Assembly (NCBI RefSeq): GCF_003991975.1
Contig: NZ_CP029822.1
Coordinates: forward strand, 1,426,001-1,490,000
Source: Entomomonas moraniae
Lineage (GTDB): Bacteria > Pseudomonadota > Gammaproteobacteria > Pseudomonadales > Pseudomonadaceae
Reading direction: 5' to 3'
DNA: 64,000 nucleotides
Under the pieces are notes generated by a model, which saw only the letters and a program-made list of their open reading frames with translations, was not told the DNA's origin and ran no database searches. Of this stretch, positions 49,294-58,021 are shown one piece after another. Within the stretch, counting starts at the first letter, position 1, and each line of letters starts with the position of its first letter. The position numbers and the translations under genes were made by a program.

Positions 49294-49905
49294 TTAGTCT
49301 CTTGCTTTTAAATCATTTAATAATAACTCACAGTTTGGATAATACCAGTCTGCGAGATCAGGCCATGTATTTTCAGGGTAATTTACTAAAATAGTATGTG
49401 CTCCTGCTTCTTTACCACACGATAAATCATGCCTAAAATCCCCAATCATTAATAGATGATCAGATTTTATCTGCCAAGCATTCGCAATTTTTAACAAACC
49501 ATCAGGAGAAGGCTTTGGCTTAGCCTCATCACGCCCTAAAATAAAAGTTTTAGGAAAGTGTTTTTCTAAACCTATTGCTCGTAAAGTGATAAACGCAAGC
49601 TCTCGATCATTACGGGTTAAAATGGCAAGCTTCGTCTCCTGTGAAACTAAATAATTAACGAGCTCAATAGCCCCTCTTGCAGGTGTAGCATTTTCAGCCA
49701 ACACACGTTCATGTTCTATAAGCCATGCATTTTTTTCAGCCCTTTCTGATGCAGGCAATGCAGCTAAATACTCAAGTATATCATCCGTTTCGGCCATACC
49801 AAGCGTCTTACGAATAGCAGGAAAATCATGCACAGCATTCGTAAGCGTACCATCCATATCAAAAACCCAGTACTTTATTTTACTGGGGGTTATAGAAGTA
49901 TCCAT
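49294..49905 (-). CDS. HAD-superfamily phosphatase
   Basis: The product is 203 residues. Motif I is FDMDGTLTNAVHDF, motif II is LAILTRND, the lysine is in GRDEAKPKPSPDG, and motif IV is MIGDFRHDLSCGKEAGA. The layout is that of phosphoglycolate-phosphatase-like enzymes, but the substrate is not deducible. It is probably co-transcribed with the DUF1992 gene downstream. Confidence 0.88.
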   Translation of the reverse strand: MDTSITPSKIKYWVFDMDGTLTNAVHDFPAIRKTLGMAETDDILEYLAALPASERAEKNAWLIEHERVLAENATPARGAIELVNYLVSQETKLAILTRNDRELAFITLRAIGLEKHFPKTFILGRDEAKPKPSPDGLLKIANAWQIKSDHLLMIGDFRHDLSCGKEAGAHTILVNYPENTWPDLADWYYPNCELLLNDLKARD

Positions 49906-50065
49906 AACTATATCTCTTCTCTATTTTAATAAAAATCAATTTACTTTTCTTTCTAGCAACAGATTTTCTTTTCACTATCAATTTAGCTGTATAATATCAT
50001 CATTTATAACCTACTCTATTATAGTACTCACTTAATAGTACAATGACTCAAGAATAATTTATATC

Positions 50066-50935
50066 ATGCTTTATCTTTGTATCGTTACAATTTTATGGGC
50101 TTTTTCATTTAGTCTTATCGGCCAATATCTAGCCGGTAGTGTTGATAGCTATTTTGCAGTAGTCACTCGCATCAGCTTAGCGGCATTAGTCTTTCTACCT
50201 ATCACCCAATGGAGGGGAGTCGCAAGCTCATTTATAAAAGGAGTCATGATCTGTGGCGCACTCCAATTTGGTATTACTTACGTTTGCTTATATCTGAGTT
50301 TCTCCGTACTTAGCGTGCCAGAGGTTTTGTTATTTACGATACTCACCCCCCTTCACATCACATTGATTGATGACTTTTTAAATCACCGTTTTCAACCATG
50401 GGCATTAGTAGCTGCCTTAGTGGCTGTTTTCGGGGCAGGCATTATTCGTTACGATGCCATTAACCAAAACTTTCTAATGGGCTTTTTATTGCTACAAGTA
50501 GCTAATTTTACTTTCGCTGCGGGCCAAGTATATTATAAAAAGCTAGTCAAGCAATTTCCTTCAGACATTCCTCAATATAAACGCTGGGGATATTTTTATA
50601 TCGGCGGTTTTCTTGTGGCATTCCCTGCTTTCTTACTCCTAGGTAGTCCCTCTTCTGTTTTATCTATCACGGCATGGCAATGGGGTATTTTGGTTTGGCT
50701 TGGTTTAGCCGCTTCTGCTTTAGGCATGTACTGGTGGAACAAAGGTGCCTGTCAAGTTGATGCAGGTACGCTAGGTATTATGAACAATGCACTTATACCT
50801 GCGGGTTTATTAGTTAATCTTATTTTCTGGAATCATCAGGCTGATATTCCTCGCCTAATCTTAGGGGGGATCATTATCGCCAGTTCTTTATGGATTAATA
50901 AGTTAGGGAGAGTGACCCAAAAACAGCCAATTTAA
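50066..50935 (+). CDS. EamA/DMT-family exporter
   Basis: The product is 289 residues with ten hydrophobic segments in two EamA halves. The first half starts MLYLCIVTILWAFSFSLIGQYLAGS. The second includes GFLLLQVANFTFAAGQVYYKK and LAASALGMYWWNKGACQVDAG. The end IILGGIIIASSLWINKLG is typical. Members export amino acids or other metabolites; the substrate is unknown. Confidence 0.9.
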   Translation: MLYLCIVTILWAFSFSLIGQYLAGSVDSYFAVVTRISLAALVFLPITQWRGVASSFIKGVMICGALQFGITYVCLYLSFSVLSVPEVLLFTILTPLHITLIDDFLNHRFQPWALVAALVAVFGAGIIRYDAINQNFLMGFLLLQVANFTFAAGQVYYKKLVKQFPSDIPQYKRWGYFYIGGFLVAFPAFLLLGSPSSVLSITAWQWGILVWLGLAASALGMYWWNKGACQVDAGTLGIMNNALIPAGLLVNLIFWNHQADIPRLILGGIIIASSLWINKLGRVTQKQPI

Positions 50936-51112
50936 TATAGAAACGTAAGAAAACCAATATGATGATCCTTATAAAACAAAACTATCATATAGAAATTTCT
51001 TAATCAGACATTAAATTTTTTTTATTATCTCGTCCAACACATTACATTAGTCAAGATATTAGGTACAATTGACAATAAAATGATTATCAATTATTGGGAA
51101 ATATAGAGTGTT

Positions 51113-52858
51113 ATGAAAGTTTATTTACGCCTGTTGGCGCTCTTTTTGTTTGCGTTTTTATTAACAGCTTGTGATATTTTATCGCTGAACAATAACAACC
51201 AAATGCCATCATTTACTAATACACAAGGAAATCCTACACAATTAATTAATTTAGCCAACCAACAAAGTAATGTTGAAATTGCTAATCAATACCGACTTAT
51301 TGCAGCCGATAAATACATTCAGGCCAAACAAGAAGCTAAAGCACAAGAAATTTTAAAGGAGCTACCGGCTAATCTAACCAACACTCAACAGATGATAGTA
51401 GCGCTATTAAATGCCAATATTGCACTCAACAAAAAAGATACAACCACAGCACTAAGCTTATTAACTGGTAAAACCTTTTATCAACTTGACGAGCAAGACC
51501 CTGACCTACAAGTCCGCGTTAGGTTACTAAAAGCATCAGCTTTTGAGTTAGAAGGTAAACCATTACAAGCTTTACGTGAGCGTTCTTATATCTCCTCATT
51601 TTTAAAGGGTAACACTGCACAAGATAACCAAGATAACATCTGGCGTTTAGCTATGTCTGTCCCATTGGATGCTTTGCTATCCGCGGCTGACAGTGGTGAA
51701 ACAGGCGGCTGGTTAGAACTTGCCAAAGCAGTTAAAACAGCCTCAACCGTTACAGAGCAAAAACAGAACATTGAAAACTGGATAGCAGCCAACCCTAATC
51801 ATCCAGCTGTCATTAATCCACCTGCGGAATTATTAACGATTAAAGGGCTCACCACTGAAACCTATTCGAAAATAGCCGTCTTATTGCCTCAAAAACAAAA
51901 ATACGCACAAGCTATTTATAACGGCTTTATTGCTGCTTATTACCAAGCGCCCAACAAAGATAAAGTTACCATCAAAGCTTATGAAAGTACTGACTACCCA
52001 ACCATGGATGCTTTCTACGCACAGGCACAAAAAGATGGCATTCAATTGGTCGTTGGCCCACTAGACAAAGCACAAATTAATGAGCTCAGCAAAAAATCAA
52101 CGCTACCTATTACAACACTTGCTTTAAACTATACAGATACCAATACTCAGCCACCTCAACTTTTCCAATTCGGTTTATTGCCTGAAGACGAAGCACGTGA
52201 AGCAGCAACCAGAGCTTTTAATGATGGAAAACGTCATGCTATTGCTGTTGTGCCACAAGGCGAGTGGGGCAAAAAAGTACTCTCCGCTTTTCGTTCTAAA
52301 TGGGAAGAGCAAGGCGGTGTATTAGAAGGCATTGAATATATTGACCGCCCTGTTGATTTGGATGGCCAAATGGTAGCTCTTACCAAGAAACTACCTAACC
52401 TGAAAGAAGCCAATGATAATATGCTTTTTATGGTGGCAGACCCCGCTATGGCACGCCAAATAAGAGCATTATTGACTTATCATGATGAAAAAGATCTCCC
52501 TGTCTATGCTACCTCACATATTTACAGCGGTGTGCCAAGTGCTAATCAGGATGCTGATCTAAACGGTGTATTATTCACTGACGTGCCTTGGCTATTAAGT
52601 GATAACAATCCTGTACAACAGGCCATTGTTGCCCAATGGCCTCAAGCCAAAACAAGCTTTGCACGCCTTTATGCATTAGGAGCAGATACATGGAGTTTAA
52701 TACCCCGCCTATCTGAATTAAAAGCCTTACCTAACAGCCGTATAGAGGGCCTTTCAGGTGAGCTTTCTATTGATAGTCAACAACGCGTTGTTCGTAAACT
52801 ACCTTGGGCAACCTTTGACAAAGGATTAATTCAACCTGCGCCTGCTATTAGTTTATAA
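51113..52858 (+). CDS. lpoA: Penicillin-binding protein activator LpoA
   Basis: The product is 581 residues. The lipobox is LLTAC with Cys about 20. An N-terminal TPR-like region (residues 50-240) precedes a periplasmic-binding-protein-like region (KIAVLLPQKQKYAQAIYNGFIAAYY, VVGPLDKAQINELSK, ALGADTWSLIPRLSEL). It is an outer-membrane lipoprotein that stimulates the class A PBP. It starts the lpoA-yraN-diaA-dolP run, conserved in Pseudomonas and E. coli. Confidence 0.94.
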   Translation: MKVYLRLLALFLFAFLLTACDILSLNNNNQMPSFTNTQGNPTQLINLANQQSNVEIANQYRLIAADKYIQAKQEAKAQEILKELPANLTNTQQMIVALLNANIALNKKDTTTALSLLTGKTFYQLDEQDPDLQVRVRLLKASAFELEGKPLQALRERSYISSFLKGNTAQDNQDNIWRLAMSVPLDALLSAADSGETGGWLELAKAVKTASTVTEQKQNIENWIAANPNHPAVINPPAELLTIKGLTTETYSKIAVLLPQKQKYAQAIYNGFIAAYYQAPNKDKVTIKAYESTDYPTMDAFYAQAQKDGIQLVVGPLDKAQINELSKKSTLPITTLALNYTDTNTQPPQLFQFGLLPEDEAREAATRAFNDGKRHAIAVVPQGEWGKKVLSAFRSKWEEQGGVLEGIEYIDRPVDLDGQMVALTKKLPNLKEANDNMLFMVADPAMARQIRALLTYHDEKDLPVYATSHIYSGVPSANQDADLNGVLFTDVPWLLSDNNPVQQAIVAQWPQAKTSFARLYALGADTWSLIPRLSELKALPNSRIEGLSGELSIDSQQRVVRKLPWATFDKGLIQPAPAISL

Positions 52859-53223
52859 TGGCTAAACACCTAAACTCAGGAAAACAAGCAGAAGACTTGG
52901 CTTTGCAGTACTTACAAAGTCAAGGTTTAAAATTAATCAGTCGTAATTGGTTCAGTCCTTTTGGTGAAATCGATCTTATTATGCTGAATAAACAAATACT
53001 TTGTTTTATTGAAGTTCGCTACCGCAAATCAGAACAATGGGGAAGTACACAAGAAACTGTTACACATACTAAACGCCAAAAACTCATAAAAACAGCACTG
53101 CTATTTTTACAAAAAAACGCCCGATTTACGATGAGTGCTTGCCAATTTGATATCGTTGCTATAACAGGTTCATTGGATAAGCCAAACATCAATTGGTTAA
53201 CCAATGCTTTTGCTCTATCATAA
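52858..53223 (+). CDS. yraN: YraN (UPF0102) nuclease-like protein
   Basis: The product is 121 residues. The restriction-endonuclease-like motif is FGEIDLIMLN...LCFIEVRYRKS. AEDLALQYLQSQGLKLISRNW is the family start. The start codon overlaps the lpoA stop by one base. Its role is not established. Confidence 0.94.
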   Translation: MAKHLNSGKQAEDLALQYLQSQGLKLISRNWFSPFGEIDLIMLNKQILCFIEVRYRKSEQWGSTQETVTHTKRQKLIKTALLFLQKNARFTMSACQFDIVAITGSLDKPNINWLTNAFALS

Positions 53224-53232
53224 AGAATCATT

Positions 53233-53814
53233 ATGCAAGAACGTATCCAAACATTTTTTCACGAAGCCATTGACACACTAATACAAGTCTCAGAGAACTT
53301 AAGTGATGAAATTGAGAAAGCTAGCCTCTTGGCGGTCAATAGTTTACTCAATGATGGAAAAATTCTAAGTTGTGGCAATGGAGAGTCAGCCATTTGTGCA
53401 GACTACTTCACAACTAAACTGCTGAATCATTACATTCAAAAACGCCCTAGTCTACCCGCTATTTCTCTCAATAATCACGCCATTACTACTGCGATAATGA
53501 CAGATTATGATAGTGCTGAAATATATTCTAAACAAATTAGAGCGCTGGGGAGTAATAAAGATGTATTATTAGCTATCACCAGCCATACAAATTCGGATAA
53601 TATTATAGAAGCGATACATGCTGCTCATGATAGAGAAATGAATGTGATTGCCTTAACAGGAACTGACAGTAGTGCAATTAGATCATCTTTATTGGCAACA
53701 GATATTGAGATTTGTGTACCAACCCATAAAATGGTCAGGGTGCAAGAGGCTCATTTACTAATTACTAATGCATTATGTAACTTAATTGACTATCAATTAT
53801 TTGGAAGCGACTAA
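53233..53814 (+). CDS. diaA: SIS-domain protein DiaA (GmhA-like)
   Basis: The product is 193 residues. The SIS domain has GKILSCGNGESAICADYFTTKLLN, TSHTNSDNIIEAI and ALTGTDSSAI. In this position, between yraN and the BON lipoprotein, it is DiaA, the DnaA-binding initiation activator. The fold is shared with GmhA (sedoheptulose-7-phosphate isomerase), and annotation as GmhA is possible. The usual GNGGSA reads GNGESA here. Confidence 0.85.
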   Translation: MQERIQTFFHEAIDTLIQVSENLSDEIEKASLLAVNSLLNDGKILSCGNGESAICADYFTTKLLNHYIQKRPSLPAISLNNHAITTAIMTDYDSAEIYSKQIRALGSNKDVLLAITSHTNSDNIIEAIHAAHDREMNVIALTGTDSSAIRSSLLATDIEICVPTHKMVRVQEAHLLITNALCNLIDYQLFGSD

Positions 53815-54395
53815 TGAACAAACAATTCCCATTAATTATCACTTTTTTGCTGGCACTCATCATCACAGGTTGTTCAACAGTTGTTAGTACTACACGAGAC
53901 AAGCCTGTTGAAGACAATTTAGGAAAACGGACATGGGGAGCGCAGATAGATGACTCGCTGATAGAAACGAAAGTGGCTGTAAATATTGATAAAGCAGACA
54001 CTAAATTAGATGATGATTCTCGTATCGTCGTTGTTAGTTACAACGGTGTTGTTTTATTAGCAGGACAAGTGCCTAATGCTAATTTAAAACCTATTGCAGT
54101 AAAAGCTGCCTCACAAGGTGTTCAAGGCATTAAGCAAGTACATGATGACTTACAAGTAGGCCCAAATGCTGGCTTTTTAGCGCGCACAAGTGATGGTTGG
54201 ATTACAGGGAAAGTAAAATCTTCTATGCTTTTCAAAGCCGGTGTACCCTCTGGCCGAATTAAAGTTGTCACTGAAAATGGTATTGTTTACTTAATGGGGT
54301 TAGTCACCCACAAGGAAGCACAAGCGGCTTCTGCTGTTGCTAAAGACATATCAGGCGTACAACGTGTTGTGATGGTCTTTGAGTACATTGACTAA
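53814..54395 (+). CDS. dolP: BON-domain outer-membrane lipoprotein (DolP/YraP)
   Basis: The product is 193 residues. The lipobox is IITGC with Cys about 20. Two BON domains run about 48-115 (LIETKVAVNIDKAD...VVVVSYNGVVLLAGQV) and 125-193 (ITGKVKSSMLFKAG...VVTENGIVYLMGLVTH). It maintains outer-membrane integrity and BAM function. It overlaps diaA by one base and ends the operon, followed by a terminator. Confidence 0.93.
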   Translation: MNKQFPLIITFLLALIITGCSTVVSTTRDKPVEDNLGKRTWGAQIDDSLIETKVAVNIDKADTKLDDDSRIVVVSYNGVVLLAGQVPNANLKPIAVKAASQGVQGIKQVHDDLQVGPNAGFLARTSDGWITGKVKSSMLFKAGVPSGRIKVVTENGIVYLMGLVTHKEAQAASAVAKDISGVQRVVMVFEYID

Positions 54396-54404
54396 TAATC
54401 TATG

Positions 54405-54431
54405 AAAAGGGGCCATTTGATGCCCCTTTTT
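54405..54431 (+). terminator. Terminator of lpoA-dolP operon
   Basis: AAAAGGGGC (54405-54413) pairs with GCCCCTTTT (54422-54430), 8-nt loop, ending in T. Confidence 0.88.
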
Positions 54432-54450
54432 AATTTAACCTATCTCACTC

Positions 54451-54729
54451 CTATCTTAGTTGGCTGTCTTTGCTTCCCCGCCGATTGTATAAACTCAATA
54501 CTTTTTCCTGTTCTTTATCAAAGCGCTCTTGGCAATTTATACAAAACCGAACACCTAATAATGCTTTACGTCGTCCCTCTGGAATAGGCTCACCACATTC
54601 CTCACAAAACTCAGCACTTTGTTGATTCGCACTCAAATTTAGCTGTTGTTTGGCTTGCGCTATCGCATCATTAATACTGCTTTCAATTTGCTCACTAACG
54701 GCATCATCTGACGCCCATCCACTTGCCAT
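54451..54729 (-). CDS. DksA/TraR-type zinc-finger protein (YbiI family)
   Basis: The product is 92 residues. The C4 zinc finger is CEECGEPIPEGRRKALLGVRFCINC. The N-terminal coiled-coil of DksA is much reduced (SSINDAIAQAKQQLNL). It is like YbiI/TraR, which may touch RNA polymerase through the secondary channel, but this is unproven for this short form. Confidence 0.9.
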   Translation of the reverse strand: MASGWASDDAVSEQIESSINDAIAQAKQQLNLSANQQSAEFCEECGEPIPEGRRKALLGVRFCINCQERFDKEQEKVLSLYNRRGSKDSQLR

Positions 54730-54797
54730 AATTAATCCCTCCTATCAATTGAGGATAATTACTATATGGTTATGAACCATTCATTTTTCAAGGCAAT

Positions 54798-54823
54798 AAA
54801 AAAACCACTGTTTTATACAGTGG
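54798..54823 (-). terminator. Terminator of the YceI gene
   Basis: CCACTG (54805-54810) pairs with CAGTGG (54818-54823). On the minus strand it is followed by a run of seven T. Confidence 0.82.
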
Positions 54824-54848
54824 CTTCAAAGTATGTTGGATTATTAAC

Positions 54849-55433
54849 TTATTGACGCACACCCTCAACAGATAACGTCATTTCTACCTCTTCATTGGCA
54901 TTACCCAAATCTTTTGTACTGATATCAAAATCTTTTAACTTAAAAGTCGTTGTACCAATAAACCCAGCGCGATAACCACCCCAAGGATCTTTACCCTCAC
55001 CCACAAAGGTTGCATTAATCGTTACCGGTTTTGTTACACCATGCAAGGTTAAATTACCTTCAATATCAAGTTTACTTCTTGAAACGTGAGTTACTTTAGT
55101 AGAGACAAATTTAGCTTGCCCATATTTTTCAACATCTAAGAAAGCAGTTGAGCGCAGATGCTCATCTCTCTTTTCATTATTAGTATCAACACTCTTAGTA
55201 TTAATGATTACATCTACTTTATCCAATGAGGGGTTAGCCTTATCGTAAGTAAAGTTACCAGAAAAATTTCTAAAAGTTCCATAAAGCCAGCTATAACCTA
55301 AATGACTAACCCGAAAATTAATAAAAGCATGCTGTCCGTCTGTGTCTATTTTATAATCTGCAGCATTAACCACTGGGATAGTCATTGCAAATGCACTAGT
55401 TATTGTTGTCGCCAGTAATAGTTTTTTAAACAT
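54849..55433 (-). CDS. YceI-family periplasmic lipid-binding protein
   Basis: The product is 194 residues. A signal peptide ([24 protein letters not shown]) precedes the lipocalin-like YceI domain: [28 protein letters not shown], the [21 protein letters not shown] segment, and [14 protein letters not shown]. It binds polyisoprenoid-type lipids in the periplasm. It is monocistronic with its own terminator. Confidence 0.93.
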   Translation of the reverse strand: MFKKLLLATTITSAFAMTIPVVNAADYKIDTDGQHAFINFRVSHLGYSWLYGTFRNFSGNFTYDKANPSLDKVDVIINTKSVDTNNEKRDEHLRSTAFLDVEKYGQAKFVSTKVTHVSRSKLDIEGNLTLHGVTKPVTINATFVGEGKDPWGGYRAGFIGTTTFKLKDFDISTKDLGNANEEVEMTLSVEGVRQ

Positions 55434-55558
55434 AAATCACCTTCCTTTTGTCATTATTCAAATTTAACTTATGCTTTTAGTCTACCGATGAATAATGCAC
55501 AAATAAACCCACAAAAAGGATAACTACGTTCTATTTTTGCAACAATACCATATAAAAT

Positions 55559-56557
55559 CTACTTCATCGTTTCAGGTGAATAGCCATCACTATAACGCGC
55601 ACCAACAGCCGAATTTAATGGAAAAAAATCACTTAACTGTTGATATTCTTCGGGTGATAAACAAATATTAAGCGCTGCTATATTTTCTTGCAAATTAGTT
55701 ATGCGTCTCGAACCCGGTATTGGAGTAATGTGATAAGGTGAAGTAAGTACCCATGCCAACGCTAATTGTGCAGGGCTACATCCTTTTTGCAAGGCTAATG
55801 CTTTAAGATTATTGACTAATGCTATATTTTTAAAAAAATTTTCCCCAATAAATCGTGGATTAGTCCGGCGATAATCATCTTTATCAAAGTCATCTGGTGT
55901 ATTAATTTTACCCGATAAAAACCCGCGCCCTAAAGGGCTATATGCCACAAAACCAATATCTAATTCTTGACAGGTGTCTAAAATCTTTTGCTCTGCATCA
56001 CGTGTCCACAACGAATACTCCATTTGTACGGCGGTAAGGGGGTAAGTTTGATGCGCTCGTTGAATCGTTTCAGACAAAGCCTCAGAAATACCAATATAAC
56101 GCACCTTACCTTGCTCGACTAAACGAGCCATCGCTCCGATGGTCTCCTCAATGGGTACACTGTCATCAATACGGTGTAAGTAATATAAATCAATAACGTC
56201 GGTATTTAATCGCTTTAAACTGCCCTCACAACTTTTAATAACGTAATCAGGATGTCCATTGACAACTCTCTGTTGTGCAGTGTTTGCAGCATTATTATCA
56301 TAGACAATACCAAACTTAGTAGCCAAAATAACATCATCACGTTTTTTATCTAGCGCTTTAGCAATGAGTTGTTCATTGGTTAATGGACCATACATATCAG
56401 CCGTGTCTAAAAAATTAACACCCTGATCGATAGCATAATGAAGGGTATTAATGGAGTCTTTCTCTGCATAATTGCCATAAAAAGCGCTCATCCCCATGCA
56501 CCCCAATCCGATGTTGGAAACATTGAGATGACTATTACCCAATTTATGATATTTCAT
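55559..56557 (-). CDS. Aldo/keto reductase
   Basis: The product is 332 residues with a TIM barrel. The catalytic set is D/Y in FLDTADMYGPLTNEQLIAKAL, K in ATKFGI and H in YYLHRIDDS. The NADPH region is IPGSRRITNLQEN. The substrate is unknown. It lies 15 bp downstream of a CMD-family gene and both diverge from a LysR gene, a common inducible redox arrangement. Confidence 0.92.
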   Translation of the reverse strand: MKYHKLGNSHLNVSNIGLGCMGMSAFYGNYAEKDSINTLHYAIDQGVNFLDTADMYGPLTNEQLIAKALDKKRDDVILATKFGIVYDNNAANTAQQRVVNGHPDYVIKSCEGSLKRLNTDVIDLYYLHRIDDSVPIEETIGAMARLVEQGKVRYIGISEALSETIQRAHQTYPLTAVQMEYSLWTRDAEQKILDTCQELDIGFVAYSPLGRGFLSGKINTPDDFDKDDYRRTNPRFIGENFFKNIALVNNLKALALQKGCSPAQLALAWVLTSPYHITPIPGSRRITNLQENIAALNICLSPEEYQQLSDFFPLNSAVGARYSDGYSPETMK

Positions 56558-56572
56558 TACTTTACTCCTAAA

Positions 56573-56983
56573 TTATCGGTGATTAATTATAATTTGACGT
56601 TCAGCAAAAACCTCTTTGGTTATGCTAAGCCCATTCAATGCAGCAGGAAAACCCGCATATACTGACATTTGCATCATGACTTCAACCACCTCTTCAGGCT
56701 TGACTCCAACATTCAAAGCAGCATTAATATGAACTTTGAGTTGTGGCTGGGCATTACCTAAAGCCGCTAATGCAGTAATAGTAGCTAACTCCCTATCGCG
56801 TAAACTCAGTTGTGGTCTGGCATAAATATCACCAAACGGATACTCTAATAAATAAACTGCAAAATCTGGAGCAATTGTTTTTAATGATTCAATAACACAC
56901 TCCCCAATCTCTCTATCAATTTTATTTAACAAACGCTTACCACGAATAAGACGTGACTCAGATTCTTCAAGGGAAACTGACAT
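56573..56983 (-). CDS. Carboxymuconolactone decarboxylase-family protein
   Basis: The product from ATG 56983 is 136 residues, with AAAGGAG just upstream; a longer start at 57007 is less likely. LSLRDRELATITALAALGNA then QPQLKVHINAALNVGVKPEE and VVEVMMQMSVYAGFPAALNG are the CMD signature. There is no AhpD-type CxxC, so peroxidase activity by that mechanism is not expected. It is the first gene in the pair with the aldo/keto reductase. Confidence 0.9.
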   Translation of the reverse strand: MSVSLEESESRLIRGKRLLNKIDREIGECVIESLKTIAPDFAVYLLEYPFGDIYARPQLSLRDRELATITALAALGNAQPQLKVHINAALNVGVKPEEVVEVMMQMSVYAGFPAALNGLSITKEVFAERQIIINHR

Positions 56984-57081
56984 AATAATTACTCCTTTTG
57001 ATAACATAATGTAAGTTTATTTATTTATTATTTTTTAATAAATACTATAATACTGTTAATACTTTTAAGTAAAACTTAATA

Positions 57082-57975
57082 ATGCGTACAGACCTTAATA
57101 CTTATCTACACTATTTTTGTGTAGTAGCCGAACAACAAAGCTTTACTAAAGCAGGCTTACAACTCGGCTTATCCCCTTCTGCTATCAGCCAAGCTGTTCG
57201 CTTGCTTGAAACAAGCCTTGGGCTAAAATTACTCTACCGCAACACAAGATCCATTCGGTTAACGGAGGCTGGAGAGCAGTTATTGGCTAGAGTTAAACCA
57301 ACACTCGAAGAAATAGACAATGCGTTAGAAGACATCAAGCAACAACATAGTGTCCCTAAAGGTATTATTAAGATAAACACTTCTTACATTGCTTGGAGGG
57401 CGCTTATCCACCCAAAGCTAAGCGCTTTTAGTAAACAATACCCTGCTATTGATTTAGATATTCAAATCAGTGAAGGTTTGATTGATATTATTAAAGAAGG
57501 ATTCGATCTAGGTATTCGCTCTACACGTTCATTACAAGACACGATGGTGGCTGTGCCGTTGGGCAATCCTGTTAAGTCTCTCCTTGTTGCTAGTCCATCG
57601 TACTTAGCCAAAAACGCTACTCCCATTATTCCAGACGATCTTTATCAACAAGAGACGATAGGTTATCGTTTTCCATCAAGCCAACAATTTTATAATTGGA
57701 AATTTACAAAAGAAGATAAACAACAAAATTTACAACTAACCCATAAATATATTGCTAACAGCGAAACCGTTCTACTAGAACTGGCTCTATTAGGTAAAGG
57801 TTTTGCCTACATTTTTGAGCAAGAAGCAGTCAAACAAGCCATTGCTAATAAACAGCTTGTTTGTGTTTTAGAAGATTGGCAATTAGAGGCTAGTCAATAT
57901 TATTTCTATTACCCTAATCGAAACTTTATTCCCAGCAAACTTAGAGCATTTATTGATTTTTATCGGTCAAATTAA
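57082..57975 (+). CDS. LysR-family transcriptional regulator
   Basis: The product is 297 residues. The helix-turn-helix is FCVVAEQQSFTKAGLQLGLSPSAISQAVRLLE, followed by LYRNTRSIRLTEAGEQLL. The effector domain spans about 90-290, with GLIDIIKEGFDLGIRST. It belongs to the CrgA/DsdC-like group. It is divergent from the CMD and aldo/keto reductase pair 98 bp away and probably controls it. Confidence 0.93.
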   Translation: MRTDLNTYLHYFCVVAEQQSFTKAGLQLGLSPSAISQAVRLLETSLGLKLLYRNTRSIRLTEAGEQLLARVKPTLEEIDNALEDIKQQHSVPKGIIKINTSYIAWRALIHPKLSAFSKQYPAIDLDIQISEGLIDIIKEGFDLGIRSTRSLQDTMVAVPLGNPVKSLLVASPSYLAKNATPIIPDDLYQQETIGYRFPSSQQFYNWKFTKEDKQQNLQLTHKYIANSETVLLELALLGKGFAYIFEQEAVKQAIANKQLVCVLEDWQLEASQYYFYYPNRNFIPSKLRAFIDFYRSN

Positions 57976-58021
57976 ACCACCATTTACCATAGAAATTAAT
58001 GATAAATGGCGCTCTTTAATA

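Noticed and set aside
51081-51089. Possible Fur box before lpoA (TGATTATCA)
   Set aside because: About 12 of 19 positions match, and the downstream gene has no iron link.
57976-58021. Possible terminator between the LysR gene and metH
   Set aside because: The CCATTTA/TAAATGG stem has a long loop and no proper T-run on either strand.
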